Origin: CAUZEO01 sp963578625
GTDB taxonomy: Bacteria; Verrucomicrobiota; Kiritimatiellia; SLOV01
Direction of reading: 5' to 3'
Assembly (NCBI GenBank): GCA_963578625.1
Contig: CAUZEO010000213.1
Location: 1 to 9,256 of the forward strand
Length of the DNA: 9,256 bases
The position numbers and the translations under genes are program-made. Shown one piece after another: positions 1-7,162 of the stretch. How positions within the stretch are numbered: the stretch's first letter is position 1; the number at the start of each line of letters is the position of its first letter. The notes under the pieces were generated by a model. That model saw nothing but the letters and a program-made list of their open reading frames with translations. It had not been told where the DNA came from and ran no database searches.

Positions 1-598
1 GTCCATCAGATGCAGCTTGACGCCGTCGGACTTGTAGATCTGCATGTGAGCCTGACTCCAGGTCCCGGGATCATGCACAACCACGTCCACCTTGCCGGAG
101 GCATCTCCGTCGAAGTTGCCGACATAGAACTTCTCGCGGCGGCCATTTCCCATGGTGGCAGATACTGGTCGTACCTCTTCGTGTACTGGAGCGAAGTACC
201 CGTCGATCGTAGCAGAATGAAGTGCGGAACATTCCAGCGCGGAAACGATTTGCGGCGGCCCACCGTATTCATTTCCACCGCCAGACGCAGATGCGTTTCG
301 ACTACCGGATTCTTGGGTGAGAGCTGCAAGCCGATCTCCGGAATCGGATTGGTGGGGTGAAAAGGTTTAAAAATCGAGGGATTCGTGGGATTGGGAATCG
401 GACCCGGCGGATCGATTAATCCCGATCCCGGCAACGGCAACCCGCTGTCGCCCGGCCACCCCAGGTCCATGTCGCCGGTGCAGGTGGGACAAGGATCAGG
501 CCACGGATAGGACTGCAATGCCGTCCCGGATGTCGGCGGAAGCCGTGACGAGTAATGCGTGTCATCTCCGCTTGGGGGCAGGATGCCCGTGCCACAAG
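1..598 (-). pseudogene. FG-GAP/VCBS-like repeat protein, 3' part, frameshifted and running off the window
   Basis: Two minus-strand reading frames join into one sensible protein. From about 598 down to 150 one frame reads a Pro/Gly-rich region (near 415-480), then a hydrophobic and basic stretch ending RYDQYLPPW. From about 154 to the window edge the neighbouring frame reads GRREKFYVGNFDGDASGKVDVVV, the Asp/Gly-rich calcium-loop signature of FG-GAP/VCBS beta-propeller repeats. In such proteins a phrase like 'RYDQYLPxW' normally runs straight into 'FYVGxFDGDG', so the shift lies at about 140-165 and fits loss of one base. The family is typically secreted or surface-exposed and mediates binding rather than catalysis. 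No start codon or signal peptide is seen, and coding character begins right at the stop of the neighbouring oxygenase gene. The 5' part therefore also seems missing. The FG-GAP assignment is good; the identity of the upstream half is unknown. A sequencing error could explain the frameshift but not the missing 5' end. Confidence 0.6.
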
Positions 599-1432
599 TT
601 ACGCCGGGCGAGCCGGGTTTCCCCAGTGACCAGTGGGATCGGAACCACTGACAACGACTCCTTTTTCGTTCCAGCCCTGGTACGCATGCACATCGGGTGA
701 GCAAAAGCGAAGGGTCAGGCCGCACCGGCGGCGATCGGAGTGATTGGGCTCCGATCCGTGCAACAGCAGGTCTGCATGCAGCGATGCATCACCCGCCTTC
801 AAAACGACATCCACCGGCGAGCCATACTGCTCCGCGTTCTCGACCGTCTGAAAGAGAACGTTGTTCTCCTCTTCCCCGCTCTCATGAAAACGCAACGGGC
901 CGTGGCGATGAGAACCGGGAATGAAACGCATACAGGCATTCCCTGTATCCGCGTCATCGATGGCCAGCCACACCGTGACAACCTTCGAAGGCGTCATCGG
1001 CCAATAGCTCGCATCCTGGTGCCAGGAGACCCGCTTCGCATCACGCGGCATCTTGCAGAATAAATGGGATCCCCATCCAATGATGTTTGGGCCGATCAGA
1101 TCCCTGACGCAGTCCACGATGCGTGGGTCCTTCATCAAATCGTATACCCGGGCATAGCTGAGATGAGCAGAAGAGATTGAGTATCCGTCTCCCCCTTCCG
1201 CGATGACTTTTGTAAGCAACGCGTCAAAATAGTTCCGGAGATCGTCGATCTCATCGGCCGGAAGGATTGAAATGCCCAAAAGGTATCCTTCCCGGTTATA
1301 CGTTTCGATTTGTTGGGAGGTAAGACGAGTAAGGTCTTCTGTCGTGCTCGGATGAAATTTCAGATCGCGCGGAAGTTCGTCGATCTGAACGTCGCTCCAG
1401 TGAGTGATATCGGGTTGTGTCTCGTCTACCAT
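599..1432 (-). CDS. Phytanoyl-CoA dioxygenase (PhyH) family Fe(II)/2-oxoglutarate-dependent oxygenase
   Basis: The 277-residue product has the PhyH fold signature. The iron ligands are the H-x-D of WHQDASYW (His138, Asp140) and the distal His225 in LHGSEPNHSDRRR. An Arg of the 234-236 cluster is the likely 2-oxoglutarate ligand. MRFIPGSHRHG (about 168-178) is a typical core motif. These cytosolic enzymes hydroxylate small molecules using O2 and 2-oxoglutarate; the substrate cannot be told. The reading frame stays open to an ATG at 1525, which would add 31 Arg- and Leu-rich residues. I prefer the ATG at 1432 because MVDETQPD gives a normal family length and the extension is unlike a PhyH N-terminus. 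Neither start has a strong Shine-Dalgarno; 1432 has only a weak GGGG just upstream. It lies downstream of the FAD oxidoreductase on the same strand and probably shares its transcript. The C-terminus (GHWGNPARPA) looks complete. Confidence 0.9.
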   Translation of the reverse strand: MVDETQPDITHWSDVQIDELPRDLKFHPSTTEDLTRLTSQQIETYNREGYLLGISILPADEIDDLRNYFDALLTKVIAEGGDGYSISSAHLSYARVYDLMKDPRIVDCVRDLIGPNIIGWGSHLFCKMPRDAKRVSWHQDASYWPMTPSKVVTVWLAIDDADTGNACMRFIPGSHRHGPLRFHESGEEENNVLFQTVENAEQYGSPVDVVLKAGDASLHADLLLHGSEPNHSDRRRCGLTLRFCSPDVHAYQGWNEKGVVVSGSDPTGHWGNPARPA

Positions 1433-1537
1433 GACCCCGAACAGATTGTCGCACAGCTCGAACGTTGTCAATATCAGATCCTGCGGGCGCAATCTCCTGG
1501 CGGTAAATCGGTGTAGTACCGACATTCATAAAGTAAC

Positions 1538-1556
1538 GGAAGTCGCCAAGACTTCC
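1538..1556. repeat. 7-bp perfect hairpin between the oxidoreductase and oxygenase genes
   Basis: GGAAGTC (1538-1544) and GACTTCC (1550-1556) pair perfectly around a 5-base loop. The hairpin lies in the gap between the FAD oxidoreductase stop (1618) and the oxygenase. No T-run follows on either strand, so it is not a classic intrinsic terminator. It could slow transcription or protect a processed mRNA end, or it could be chance. Confidence 0.4.
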
Positions 1557-1617
1557 AATCGGCGACGCACTGGAATCTGTTTCTGCGCCACTGTTTTTGC
1601 TGCTCCTTTTCGGACAA

Positions 1618-3186
1618 CTACTTGATCACAGGCCATTGATGATTCGCCGGATCGAGCAAACGCTTCGGACTGAAATAGCTCTCCGGATAATCGTCGGGTT
1701 CGGTCGTATCGCCGAGGATCCTGTTCACCAGGCATCTTCCACCATTGAATGAAACTGCGGTGCCGGAACCGGCCATCCCACCCAGAATAAAGAGGCGTTT
1801 GTCGTCCACTACGCCGACGACCGGATATTCGTCGGGCGTATACGTAACGGTTCCGGACCATTCGTTGGTAATGGTGTAGCGGCTCCGTCCGAACGCCTCC
1901 TGCATCGCCGCGCATAGGTAATGGCTCAAAAAACGCGATGGCTGAATCCGGCCCGCCTCTCGATCAGGGACGCGCGTAGCGTCGGAACCGACCATGGTTT
2001 GATCACCGTGCCGCGCGAAGAAGCCGCGTTTGTTGGATATGCCTACATGCGGCTTCATGCCGGAAGGTCCGCCCGGGCCCGTCGCCGCCTGCGTCTGGGT
2101 GGGCCGGATGATGTCGTGAAACATGGGCATAAGCAAGGGCGTATAGGACTCGGTGCAAAGAAGGACGTGGCGAGCCAGGATCGTCCCGCGATCGGTGCGC
2201 ACGCGATACTGCTCTCCCTCGTCCTCCACCCCGGTGACTTTGGTCCGGGTAAAGAGTTCGACTTTCTCCGATGCCAGCGAACGGTCCAACAACGACCAGC
2301 ACCACTTTGCGGGGTGAAAGGATGCGGCGGCGATCGAGAATCCCGCATTGTGCCGCACCTTCATCCCCGTGCGACGGCCGGCGTCCGCCGCCGAGATTTG
2401 TGTCCAGTCGGGCCAACTCTCCTCCGCCGCCATGAGAACGGACGCGGCGAGGGATTCCTGCTCGTCCTCGTCTCGCGCCTGCACCCATCCTTCACGGGCA
2501 TAGTCGCAGTCGAAGCCTTCGTTGCGGATGGTCTCTTCAATCATATCGGCATTGCGGTAGCATCCGTGCGCGTACTGGGCGGCAAACTGCTTGGCCATCT
2601 TTTCCATCCGCTCCACGGGAAGGTCACCACGAACCTGATCCAGGTAAGCCAGCACAGTTTCGAAAACCATGTAGAAGTACCGGCCCATGACAATCAGGCC
2701 CTCGTTTCGTCCGGCGGATCCGGATGCGGGATCACCCAGATCAAGCACGACAAGTTTCCGGTCCGCCGGCGCATTTCGGCCCCAATGATATGCCGCGGCA
2801 CAGCCACCAAGGCCGCAACCGATCACGACGGTGTCCGCATTGTCCGGCAATTCGGCATCCGGCCGGCTTGTCCAGGGATGGTTTGCCAGGGGATTACCGT
2901 CTTTGAGCCAGAATGGAACCTTTGACACCTCTTCGGCAAATTGGTTCGTGCGCATCGCGTCCGGAATATGGCACCACATCTGCCGTAGCGCCCAGCCCGT
3001 GAACTTTACTACGCGCATAAACGGTCCGTCCTTCGGAAATGTCATTTTCATGAAGGTGCGAGCCGCCCGAAAGTCATGGCGGCGCAAGGACAGAAGTAAC
3101 CGGACAAAAACCAGTATTCGCAATCTTGCCGTCAACGGAGGCACTGCAGCCTCCGCTTGATCGTGATCCTGCCGGTCGCTCATCAA
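1618..3186 (-). CDS. FAD-dependent oxidoreductase of the DAO family (glycine oxidase/DadA/PuuB-like)
   Basis: The 522-residue protein has a Rossmann dinucleotide-binding motif VVIGCGLGGCAAAYHW (GxGxxG at 123-128), an acidic residue ending the second strand (LVVLDLG, Asp149), and the DAO-family ASGSAGRNEG motif (about 154-163). SFHPAKWCWSLL (289-300) and the C-terminal FAD-contact segment LGGMAGSGTAVSFNGGR complete the family pattern. Members oxidise amines or amino acids, such as sarcosine, D-amino acids or gamma-glutamylputrescine, to imines or aldehydes with FAD. The first 115 or so residues before the FAD motif are unusual for the family. They include a basic-hydrophobic patch (RLRILVFVRLLLSLRR, 21-36) that might contact a membrane. 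The start is one of two adjacent ATGs (3186, 3183), neither with a clear Shine-Dalgarno. The gene sits between a small unknown gene (113 bp upstream) and the oxygenase. The exact substrate is unknown. Confidence 0.9.
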   Translation of the reverse strand: MMSDRQDHDQAEAAVPPLTARLRILVFVRLLLSLRRHDFRAARTFMKMTFPKDGPFMRVVKFTGWALRQMWCHIPDAMRTNQFAEEVSKVPFWLKDGNPLANHPWTSRPDAELPDNADTVVIGCGLGGCAAAYHWGRNAPADRKLVVLDLGDPASGSAGRNEGLIVMGRYFYMVFETVLAYLDQVRGDLPVERMEKMAKQFAAQYAHGCYRNADMIEETIRNEGFDCDYAREGWVQARDEDEQESLAASVLMAAEESWPDWTQISAADAGRRTGMKVRHNAGFSIAAASFHPAKWCWSLLDRSLASEKVELFTRTKVTGVEDEGEQYRVRTDRGTILARHVLLCTESYTPLLMPMFHDIIRPTQTQAATGPGGPSGMKPHVGISNKRGFFARHGDQTMVGSDATRVPDREAGRIQPSRFLSHYLCAAMQEAFGRSRYTITNEWSGTVTYTPDEYPVVGVVDDKRLFILGGMAGSGTAVSFNGGRCLVNRILGDTTEPDDYPESYFSPKRLLDPANHQWPVIK

Positions 3187-3299
3187 TTTACGGAAGATGT
3201 TGGTTTTGGAATTTCATTTCGGTTCCCATTGCAAGCCAGATTTTAAAGCCTGGTCCAAAACCAAACTCCAGATCGTCGACGGGGATTCGGGACGATCAC

Positions 3300-3716
3300 T
3301 CAGCCCAATTTCTCGAGGATAAACTCGCATCCCATGCCGTAGGTCTTCGAAGTGTCCATCATGAGCGCGAGATTTGGAAAACTGATAACGCGCCATCCGT
3401 CGTTGATTGCTTCGAGAACCGACTGGTACGGCCACTCATCGGGGTCATCCGGCATTCCCCATACTTCCCCGCCTTGAATCAGTGACATCCCGTTCACAGG
3501 TGAGGTCACGGATGAAAACAGGGTCTGTATATAAAGGATGTCCTGGCGTAGTGCCGGTTGCTGTTCCAGTTCATCGACCGCTAGACGAAGTTGCTCCACG
3601 CTCAACTCGCCCCGTTCATGAAGCCGGAGGCACTCTACAAGCGAACCCCTGGAGGACTTCGTCAACTTTGCCTGAGTGTTCATCCTTACACGATATTGAT
3701 GCATCGCTTGTCCCAT
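3300..3716 (-). CDS. Uncharacterised 138-residue protein leading the redox gene cluster
   Basis: I do not recognise the family. The protein looks soluble, with no signal peptide, membrane segment or Cys/His metal motif. The first half (about 12-60) is rich in Leu, Glu, Arg and Gln (SLVECLRLHERGELSVEQLRL) and likely helical. The second half carries a compact, conserved-looking block rich in Trp, Pro and Gly: GGEVWGMPDDPDEWPYQSVL, then EAINDGWRVISFPNLALMM and TYGMGCEFILEKLG at the very end. The frame is open further upstream to 3836, but that part is Arg/Gly-rich and covers the GC-rich repeat, so I reject it. ATGs at 3716, 3704 and 3683 are possible starts; none has a convincing ribosome binding site. 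It precedes the FAD oxidoreductase on the same strand, which suggests a shared transcript and perhaps an accessory role. Function is not assigned. Confidence 0.65.
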   Translation of the reverse strand: MGQAMHQYRVRMNTQAKLTKSSRGSLVECLRLHERGELSVEQLRLAVDELEQQPALRQDILYIQTLFSSVTSPVNGMSLIQGGEVWGMPDDPDEWPYQSVLEAINDGWRVISFPNLALMMDTSKTYGMGCEFILEKLG

Positions 3717-3786
3717 CGTCAAGGACCGTTCAAAGTAGCGGCAAAGGACCCCACCAGCCCCAAGCCGGCGGCCGGATCGTTCGCGC

Positions 3787-3904
3787 CCCCCCCGGCCCCG
3801 CGCCGGGGGTGAGATGGTTTGACCACTACAAGACACCTGGAATCACCGCTACCGAACCTACGTAGTTCTCCAACCTCGCTTCCACCGGCGCGGGGCCGGC
3901 GGGG
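3787..3904. repeat. GC-rich inverted repeat in a divergent intergenic region
   Basis: A 15-bp segment at 3792-3806 has its exact reverse complement at 3885-3899. Allowing one mismatch the arms grow to 3787-3806 and 3885-3904 (19 of 20 pairs), separated by 78 bp. Each arm also folds alone: CCCCCGG/CCGGGGG at the left and CCGGC/GCCGG at the right. The element lies between the start of the minus-strand small gene and the plus-strand methyltransferase. It could be a regulatory cruciform, overlapping 5'-UTR hairpins for both transcripts, or a miniature repeat element. There is no open reading frame inside. Confidence 0.55.
3854..3868. promoter_or_regulatory. Near-palindrome, candidate operator
   Basis: GAAC-C-TACGTA-GTTC is a 14-bp palindrome with one extra C, containing a perfect CTACGTAG core at 3858-3865. 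Its place between two divergent genes fits an operator for a dimeric regulator, but no regulator gene is present in the window and a site this short can arise by chance. Confidence 0.25.
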
Positions 3905-3974
3905 AGCTTTCCCTCTGCGCGAGGAAGCTTCCGGCTGGTAATCCGGCAGTTTACGAATACCATTTCGAATTCCG

Positions 3975-4846
3975 ATGGCTTCGAATTCTTCAGATCCCAG
4001 CGGCGCCTTGCCGCATTCAGCACGGTTTACAGCCGCGGTTGCCGCGCACTATGACGATCTGGATCAATTCTATCGCGAGGTGTGGGGTGAACATCTTCAT
4101 CATGGATTGTGGGAAACGGGACATGAAACGCAGCCCGAAGCGGTGCTAGGTCTTGTGGAACGGGTGGCCGAAGCGGCCGGGATCAAGGAGGGATTCCGGG
4201 TCGTCGATATCGGATGCGGGTATGGCGGCACTGCTAGATGGCTTGGGAAAAGGTATGGCGCTCACGTCACTGGCTATACGCTTTCAAAGCGTCAAGCGAC
4301 CTATGCCGCAACGTTGAAGACGGAACGGGGAACGTTCGTGTGCCGGGTCCAGGACTGGCTGGAGAACGATCTGAAGACAGTTGCTGTGATGCGGCCATGG
4401 CAATTGAAAGCCTGGGTCATATGACGGACAAGAGAATGTTCTTTGACCAGGCGTTTCGCGTTCTGCGTCCGGGCGGCCGCCTCGCGATCTGCGCATGGCT
4501 TACGGAAAAGGATGCGAGGGGATGGGAACGAAAACTCCTGGTGGATCCGGTCTGCCGCGAAGGCCGGATGCCGGAGATGGGAACGGCCGGAAGCACGTTG
4601 GAACTCATGAGGGATGCGGGCTTTACGCAGTGCGGCCACGAAGACCTCACGCTGCGTTGCAGAAAGTCCTGGCCGATCGCGATCGGACGCGCCGTTCGCA
4701 ACACGTTTACACGCCGCGGCTACCTTTCATTTCTTCTGAATCCCTCCAATCCGAATCGCGCGTTTGGCCTCACCATGGTACGGATCCTGATCGGCCAGCG
4801 TACCGGCGCGATACGGTACGGCCTGATCACCGGCACGCGATTGTAA
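3975..4846 (+). pseudogene. SAM-dependent class I methyltransferase, interrupted by one frameshift
   Basis: Frame one (from ATG 3975) has an N-terminal cap HYDDLDQFYREVWGEHLHHGLW and the SAM-binding motif I VVDIGCGYGG (76-85), followed by GAHVTGYTLSKRQ, a post-I region typical of small-molecule C/N/O-methyltransferases in the UbiE/tocopherol-methyltransferase-like group. After WLENDL (residue 133) the sense moves to the next frame: EDSCCDAAMAIESLGHM, the motif II equivalent, then FRVLRPGGRLAICAW (motif III) and a normal C-terminus to 4846. The two parts overlap at about 4371-4376. Adding one base restores exactly 291 codons, so the lesion is a single-base loss or a sequencing error; the site is not a homopolymer. 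No Shine-Dalgarno precedes the ATG, and a 9-bp direct repeat TTCGAATTC flanks it (3964-3972, 3980-3988). It is convergent with the aldehyde dehydrogenase (30 bp apart). The methyl acceptor is unknown. Confidence 0.8.
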
Positions 4847-4876
4847 TGGCGGAGTGGCGTTAGACCCGGTTTGAAG

Positions 4877-6445
4877 TTACGAACCCGGATACTCTCCCAC
4901 GTAAATCGACTTGGTCTGGGTGTAATCGCGCAGCGTATCGGCGCAATTGACTCCGCCGCCGGGTCCTCCGGAGATTCCCTGGCCGCCGTAGGGCAGGCCG
5001 TAGGACACCGTGTTGTGGCAATTGATCTGGCCGGTCCCATCCCGGAATTGCTTGGCAATTCTAATTCCCTGCTCAATGTCCTTGGTCCAGACACTCGAAC
5101 CCAACCCGTATCGCGTATTGTTGGCAAACTGAATGGCCTGCTCCGGCGAATCGACCGGCTGAATATTCACGAAGGTGTGGAAAACCTCCGTGGGATTGCA
5201 GTCCGAACCCGTCTCCGACCTCAGTAGCGTGGGCTTCATGTAGAAACCGTTGGATCCGGATACCGCCGCCCGCCCGCCGGACAGAATCGGTTCCGCGCCT
5301 TTCTGCTTGGCGAATTCGATCCCTTCGAGGATCCGCACGGTCTGCCGGGAATTCACGACCGGTCCGAGCTGTGTTCCCTTGACCGCCTGGTTTCCAATTT
5401 TCAGCTCCTTGAAAAATGCTTCCGAAGCACTCAGCAAATCATCAAATATACTCCGGTCCGCAAAAACGCGGTGAATGGTGCAGCAAGTTTGACCGTAGTG
5501 CTGGTTTGCATTCTTTCCGATCAAACGGGCAACGACTTCAGGATCGGCATCCGCGCAAACAATGGCGGCGCCGTTTCCACCCATCTCGCGTTTGACGCGG
5601 GTCCCGTGTTTGTCCGCGGCTGCCAGGATGCTCTGACCGACGCCCGGGGACCCGGTGAAGGAGATGTAACGGATGCCCGGATGCTCGGCGATAAATTTGC
5701 CCGTCAACTCACCGCGACCGGGCAGCACGTTGATCACGCCGGGCGGGAAGCCCGCTTCCTCCGCAAGCTGGGCAAAGTACAGTGCGCTTAAGGGCGTCTC
5801 CTCGCTTGGTTTGATGATCAAACAATTCCCCGCCAACAGCGCGGGGAATGCAAACCAGCCCGCAAGAAGAATGGGATAGTTCCAGGGGATGACCCCCGCT
5901 ACCACACCCCACGGTTCAACATAGGGAAATCCCTGGATGCCTTCGGCTGCCTCTACTCTCTCGCCGTCGCCGAAAGTCATCTTCTTTGCCACAGCGACAT
6001 AGTACTCCGCGCAAGGCCGAAACGCCGTGACATCCCCCTCCGCAAGTTCTGAAACCTTGCCGCCATTCAAAATCTCGCACGCGCGGAAGATCTCGACGTC
6101 GCGCTCGCACAGTTCCACCAGTTTCATCACCAGGGCCGCGCGCTCGTCGACCGTCGTGTCTTTCCACCCGGGACCGCCATTGCCGTTGAACGCCTGGGTC
6201 GCGCCCTCCACCGCCAGGTTCACTTCGTCCCAACCCATTTCGCAGACTCCGGCGAGAACCTCCTGGGTTCCGGGGTTGATGATATCGAGAACCGCATTCA
6301 TCGAACCACGTACGCGTTCGCCTCCGATGATGCCCTGGAGGGGCTGTCCGCCATTGGAACAGAACTGAGTGAAGGCGGCCGGCGCCACAAAATCGTCCGC
6401 GGTAAAGGCTTGAATATCAGTGGGTGGAAGCGTTGCTGTAGACAT
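4877..6445 (-). CDS. NAD(P)-dependent aldehyde dehydrogenase (ALDH superfamily)
   Basis: Intact 522-residue enzyme that would oxidise an aldehyde to its acid in the cytosol. Visible motifs are IPWNYP with the oxyanion Asn189, IKPSE with cofactor Lys212, SFTGSPGVG (262-270), general-base Glu287 in REMGGN and catalytic Cys321 in GQTC. The 34-residue Glu-Cys spacing is exactly that of classical ALDHs. Cofactor-binding Glu420 is kept in TEVF, but the usual FGPV that follows is FHTFV, an uncommon variant. EMGGNGAAIV also differs from the common ELGGKSP. The glycine-rich C-terminal loop GGQGISGGPGGGVN is seen in betaine-aldehyde and gamma-aminobutyraldehyde-like members, so such substrates are possible but not shown. 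The N-terminus is about 30 residues longer than in the shortest members. The ATG at 6445 is fixed by a strong GGAGGA seven bases upstream and a good promoter further up. Confidence 0.95.
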   Translation of the reverse strand: MSTATLPPTDIQAFTADDFVAPAAFTQFCSNGGQPLQGIIGGERVRGSMNAVLDIINPGTQEVLAGVCEMGWDEVNLAVEGATQAFNGNGGPGWKDTTVDERAALVMKLVELCERDVEIFRACEILNGGKVSELAEGDVTAFRPCAEYYVAVAKKMTFGDGERVEAAEGIQGFPYVEPWGVVAGVIPWNYPILLAGWFAFPALLAGNCLIIKPSEETPLSALYFAQLAEEAGFPPGVINVLPGRGELTGKFIAEHPGIRYISFTGSPGVGQSILAAADKHGTRVKREMGGNGAAIVCADADPEVVARLIGKNANQHYGQTCCTIHRVFADRSIFDDLLSASEAFFKELKIGNQAVKGTQLGPVVNSRQTVRILEGIEFAKQKGAEPILSGGRAAVSGSNGFYMKPTLLRSETGSDCNPTEVFHTFVNIQPVDSPEQAIQFANNTRYGLGSSVWTKDIEQGIRIAKQFRDGTGQINCHNTVSYGLPYGGQGISGGPGGGVNCADTLRDYTQTKSIYVGEYPGS

Positions 6446-6452
6446 GGGTAGA

Positions 6453-6458
6453 TCCTCC
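6453..6458 (-). promoter_or_regulatory. Ribosome binding site of the aldehyde dehydrogenase
   Basis: GGAGGA on the minus strand, seven bases before the ATG at 6445. It is the best Shine-Dalgarno sequence in the window and settles the start of the gene. Confidence 0.85.
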
Positions 6459-6519
6459 GATTGTGATTCGTGAAACCAACGGCGTCCTGCTTCGTGTTTT
6501 TGTTTTAGACGCAGGGAAT

Positions 6520-6547
6520 GTTATACCCTCAAGAAGATCTCTGCCAA
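6520..6547 (-). promoter_or_regulatory. Sigma-70-type promoter for the aldehyde dehydrogenase
   Basis: On the minus strand, TTGGCA (6547-6542, five of six to the -35 consensus) and TATAAC (6525-6520, five of six to the -10) are separated by 16 bases. A transcript would start near 6513, giving a leader of about 68 bases. The match is by eye; position and orientation fit the downstream gene well. Confidence 0.6.
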
Positions 6548-7149
6548 TGAGAAATTTTCAGACCCGCAGGTCGCACGCGTTTTCGGAAGCCGTGCCGGAA
6601 TCAGGGTGGAGAAACGAACCTGAGCCTGCTTACAATCCGGGGTCGTTTTCTCCATGAACAACGTTACCATCGCCGGCTAACCCGTGCGAAATCGGTGAAT
6701 TTCCCCTCCACCGACTACGGCCTAGCCCGCAGATTTCACACCCTTTCGTAGCGAGAAGGTGGAGGTTGCGCCATACCATGTACTTAACCCGATGCTTCGG
6801 GCGATGACGTGTAGGCACACTTCAAGGTCGAAGCATCGGGTTAAGTACATGGTATGGCGTGACATCCGCATTCGCAGTAGAAATAGTGTGAAAGATGCGG
6901 GCCAGGGCCTCTGGAATCCGAGGTTTTCCCGGCGCGCACTGAAAATCAGCGGTTTTTAGGGGCATTACGTCGAAATTCAATCCATTCTCCCGTGCAGTCT
7001 TCCACTAATCAGAGTAAAATCTCAACGCTTGGGTTGAGGGATCCTGGAAACGTGGCCACTTTCATTTGGAGCGGATTGGCATATCCATTTAACAGGAGTG
7101 GATGCTCCGCCTCCTCCACGGGCAGTCTGCTGGCGGGCGTTCCAGGCTT
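6548..7149. other. Gene-poor region between the aldehyde dehydrogenase promoter and the ATPase remnant
   Basis: Apart from the long inverted repeat at 6769-6859, I see no convincing gene here. Short open frames on both strands translate to Arg/Ser-rich sequence without domain motifs. Minor structures are CCTCCACC (6705-6712) paired with GGTGGAGG (6758-6765), and a 6-bp hairpin CTCAAC/GTTGAG at 7021-7038. It may be eroded sequence, as the adjacent ATPase gene is a relic. Confidence 0.5.
6769..6859. repeat. Perfect 31-bp inverted repeat with 29-bp spacer
   Basis: Positions 6769-6799 are the exact reverse complement of 6829-6859. As RNA the stem can add four pairs outward (two G-U, U-A, G-C). 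The left arm also holds a small hairpin CCCGA-TGCT-TCGGG (6788-6801). No T-run follows either arm, so it is not a standard terminator, and no transposase is inside. It may be an extragenic palindrome of the REP type, a short MITE, or a remnant of two oppositely oriented repeats. Because the arms are identical, the same short peptide (KHRVKYMVWR) appears on both strands; this follows from the symmetry and is not evidence of coding. Confidence 0.9.
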
Positions 7150-7155
7150 GGAGAG
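7150..7155 (+). promoter_or_regulatory. Ribosome binding site of the ATPase relic
   Basis: GGAGAG lies seven bases before a GTG at 7163, exactly where DUF4143-type ATPases normally begin ('[M/V]FARLL..P..S.FLFGPRGTGKST'). It fixes the ancestral start and shows that the upstream open frame is not part of the protein. Confidence 0.6.
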
Positions 7156-7162
7156 CAGCCGT

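Noticed and set aside
1526..1915. Minus-strand ORF of 129 codons overlapping the oxidoreductase end
   Set aside because: Out of frame with the real gene and without family features; it is explained as a shadow of the DAO-family coding sequence.
1921..2925. Long plus-strand open frame of 334 codons
   Set aside because: It is antisense to the FAD oxidoreductase, whose motifs are clear, and its own translation has no recognisable domain; it is a shadow of GC-rich codon bias.
3717..3836. Upstream extension of the small unknown gene
   Set aside because: The extra 40 residues are Arg/Gly-rich and overlap the GC-rich inverted repeat, so they look like translated intergenic DNA.
4847..4876. Possible bidirectional terminator between the convergent methyltransferase and aldehyde dehydrogenase genes
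   Set aside because: The 30-bp gap has no perfect stem and no T-run on either strand.
6782..6846. Integron attC-like boxes ACTTAAC and GTTAAGT, 65 bp apart end to end, in the long inverted repeat
   Set aside because: They match the RYYYAAC/GTTRRRY pattern, but the pairing is perfect and continues well outside the boxes. True attC sites are imperfect with extrahelical bases, and no cassette array or integrase is seen.
6992..7162. Possible 57-residue N-terminal extension of the ATPase
   Set aside because: The family begins at FARLL and a ribosome binding site sits just before GTG 7163; the upstream translation is low-complexity Ser/Gly.
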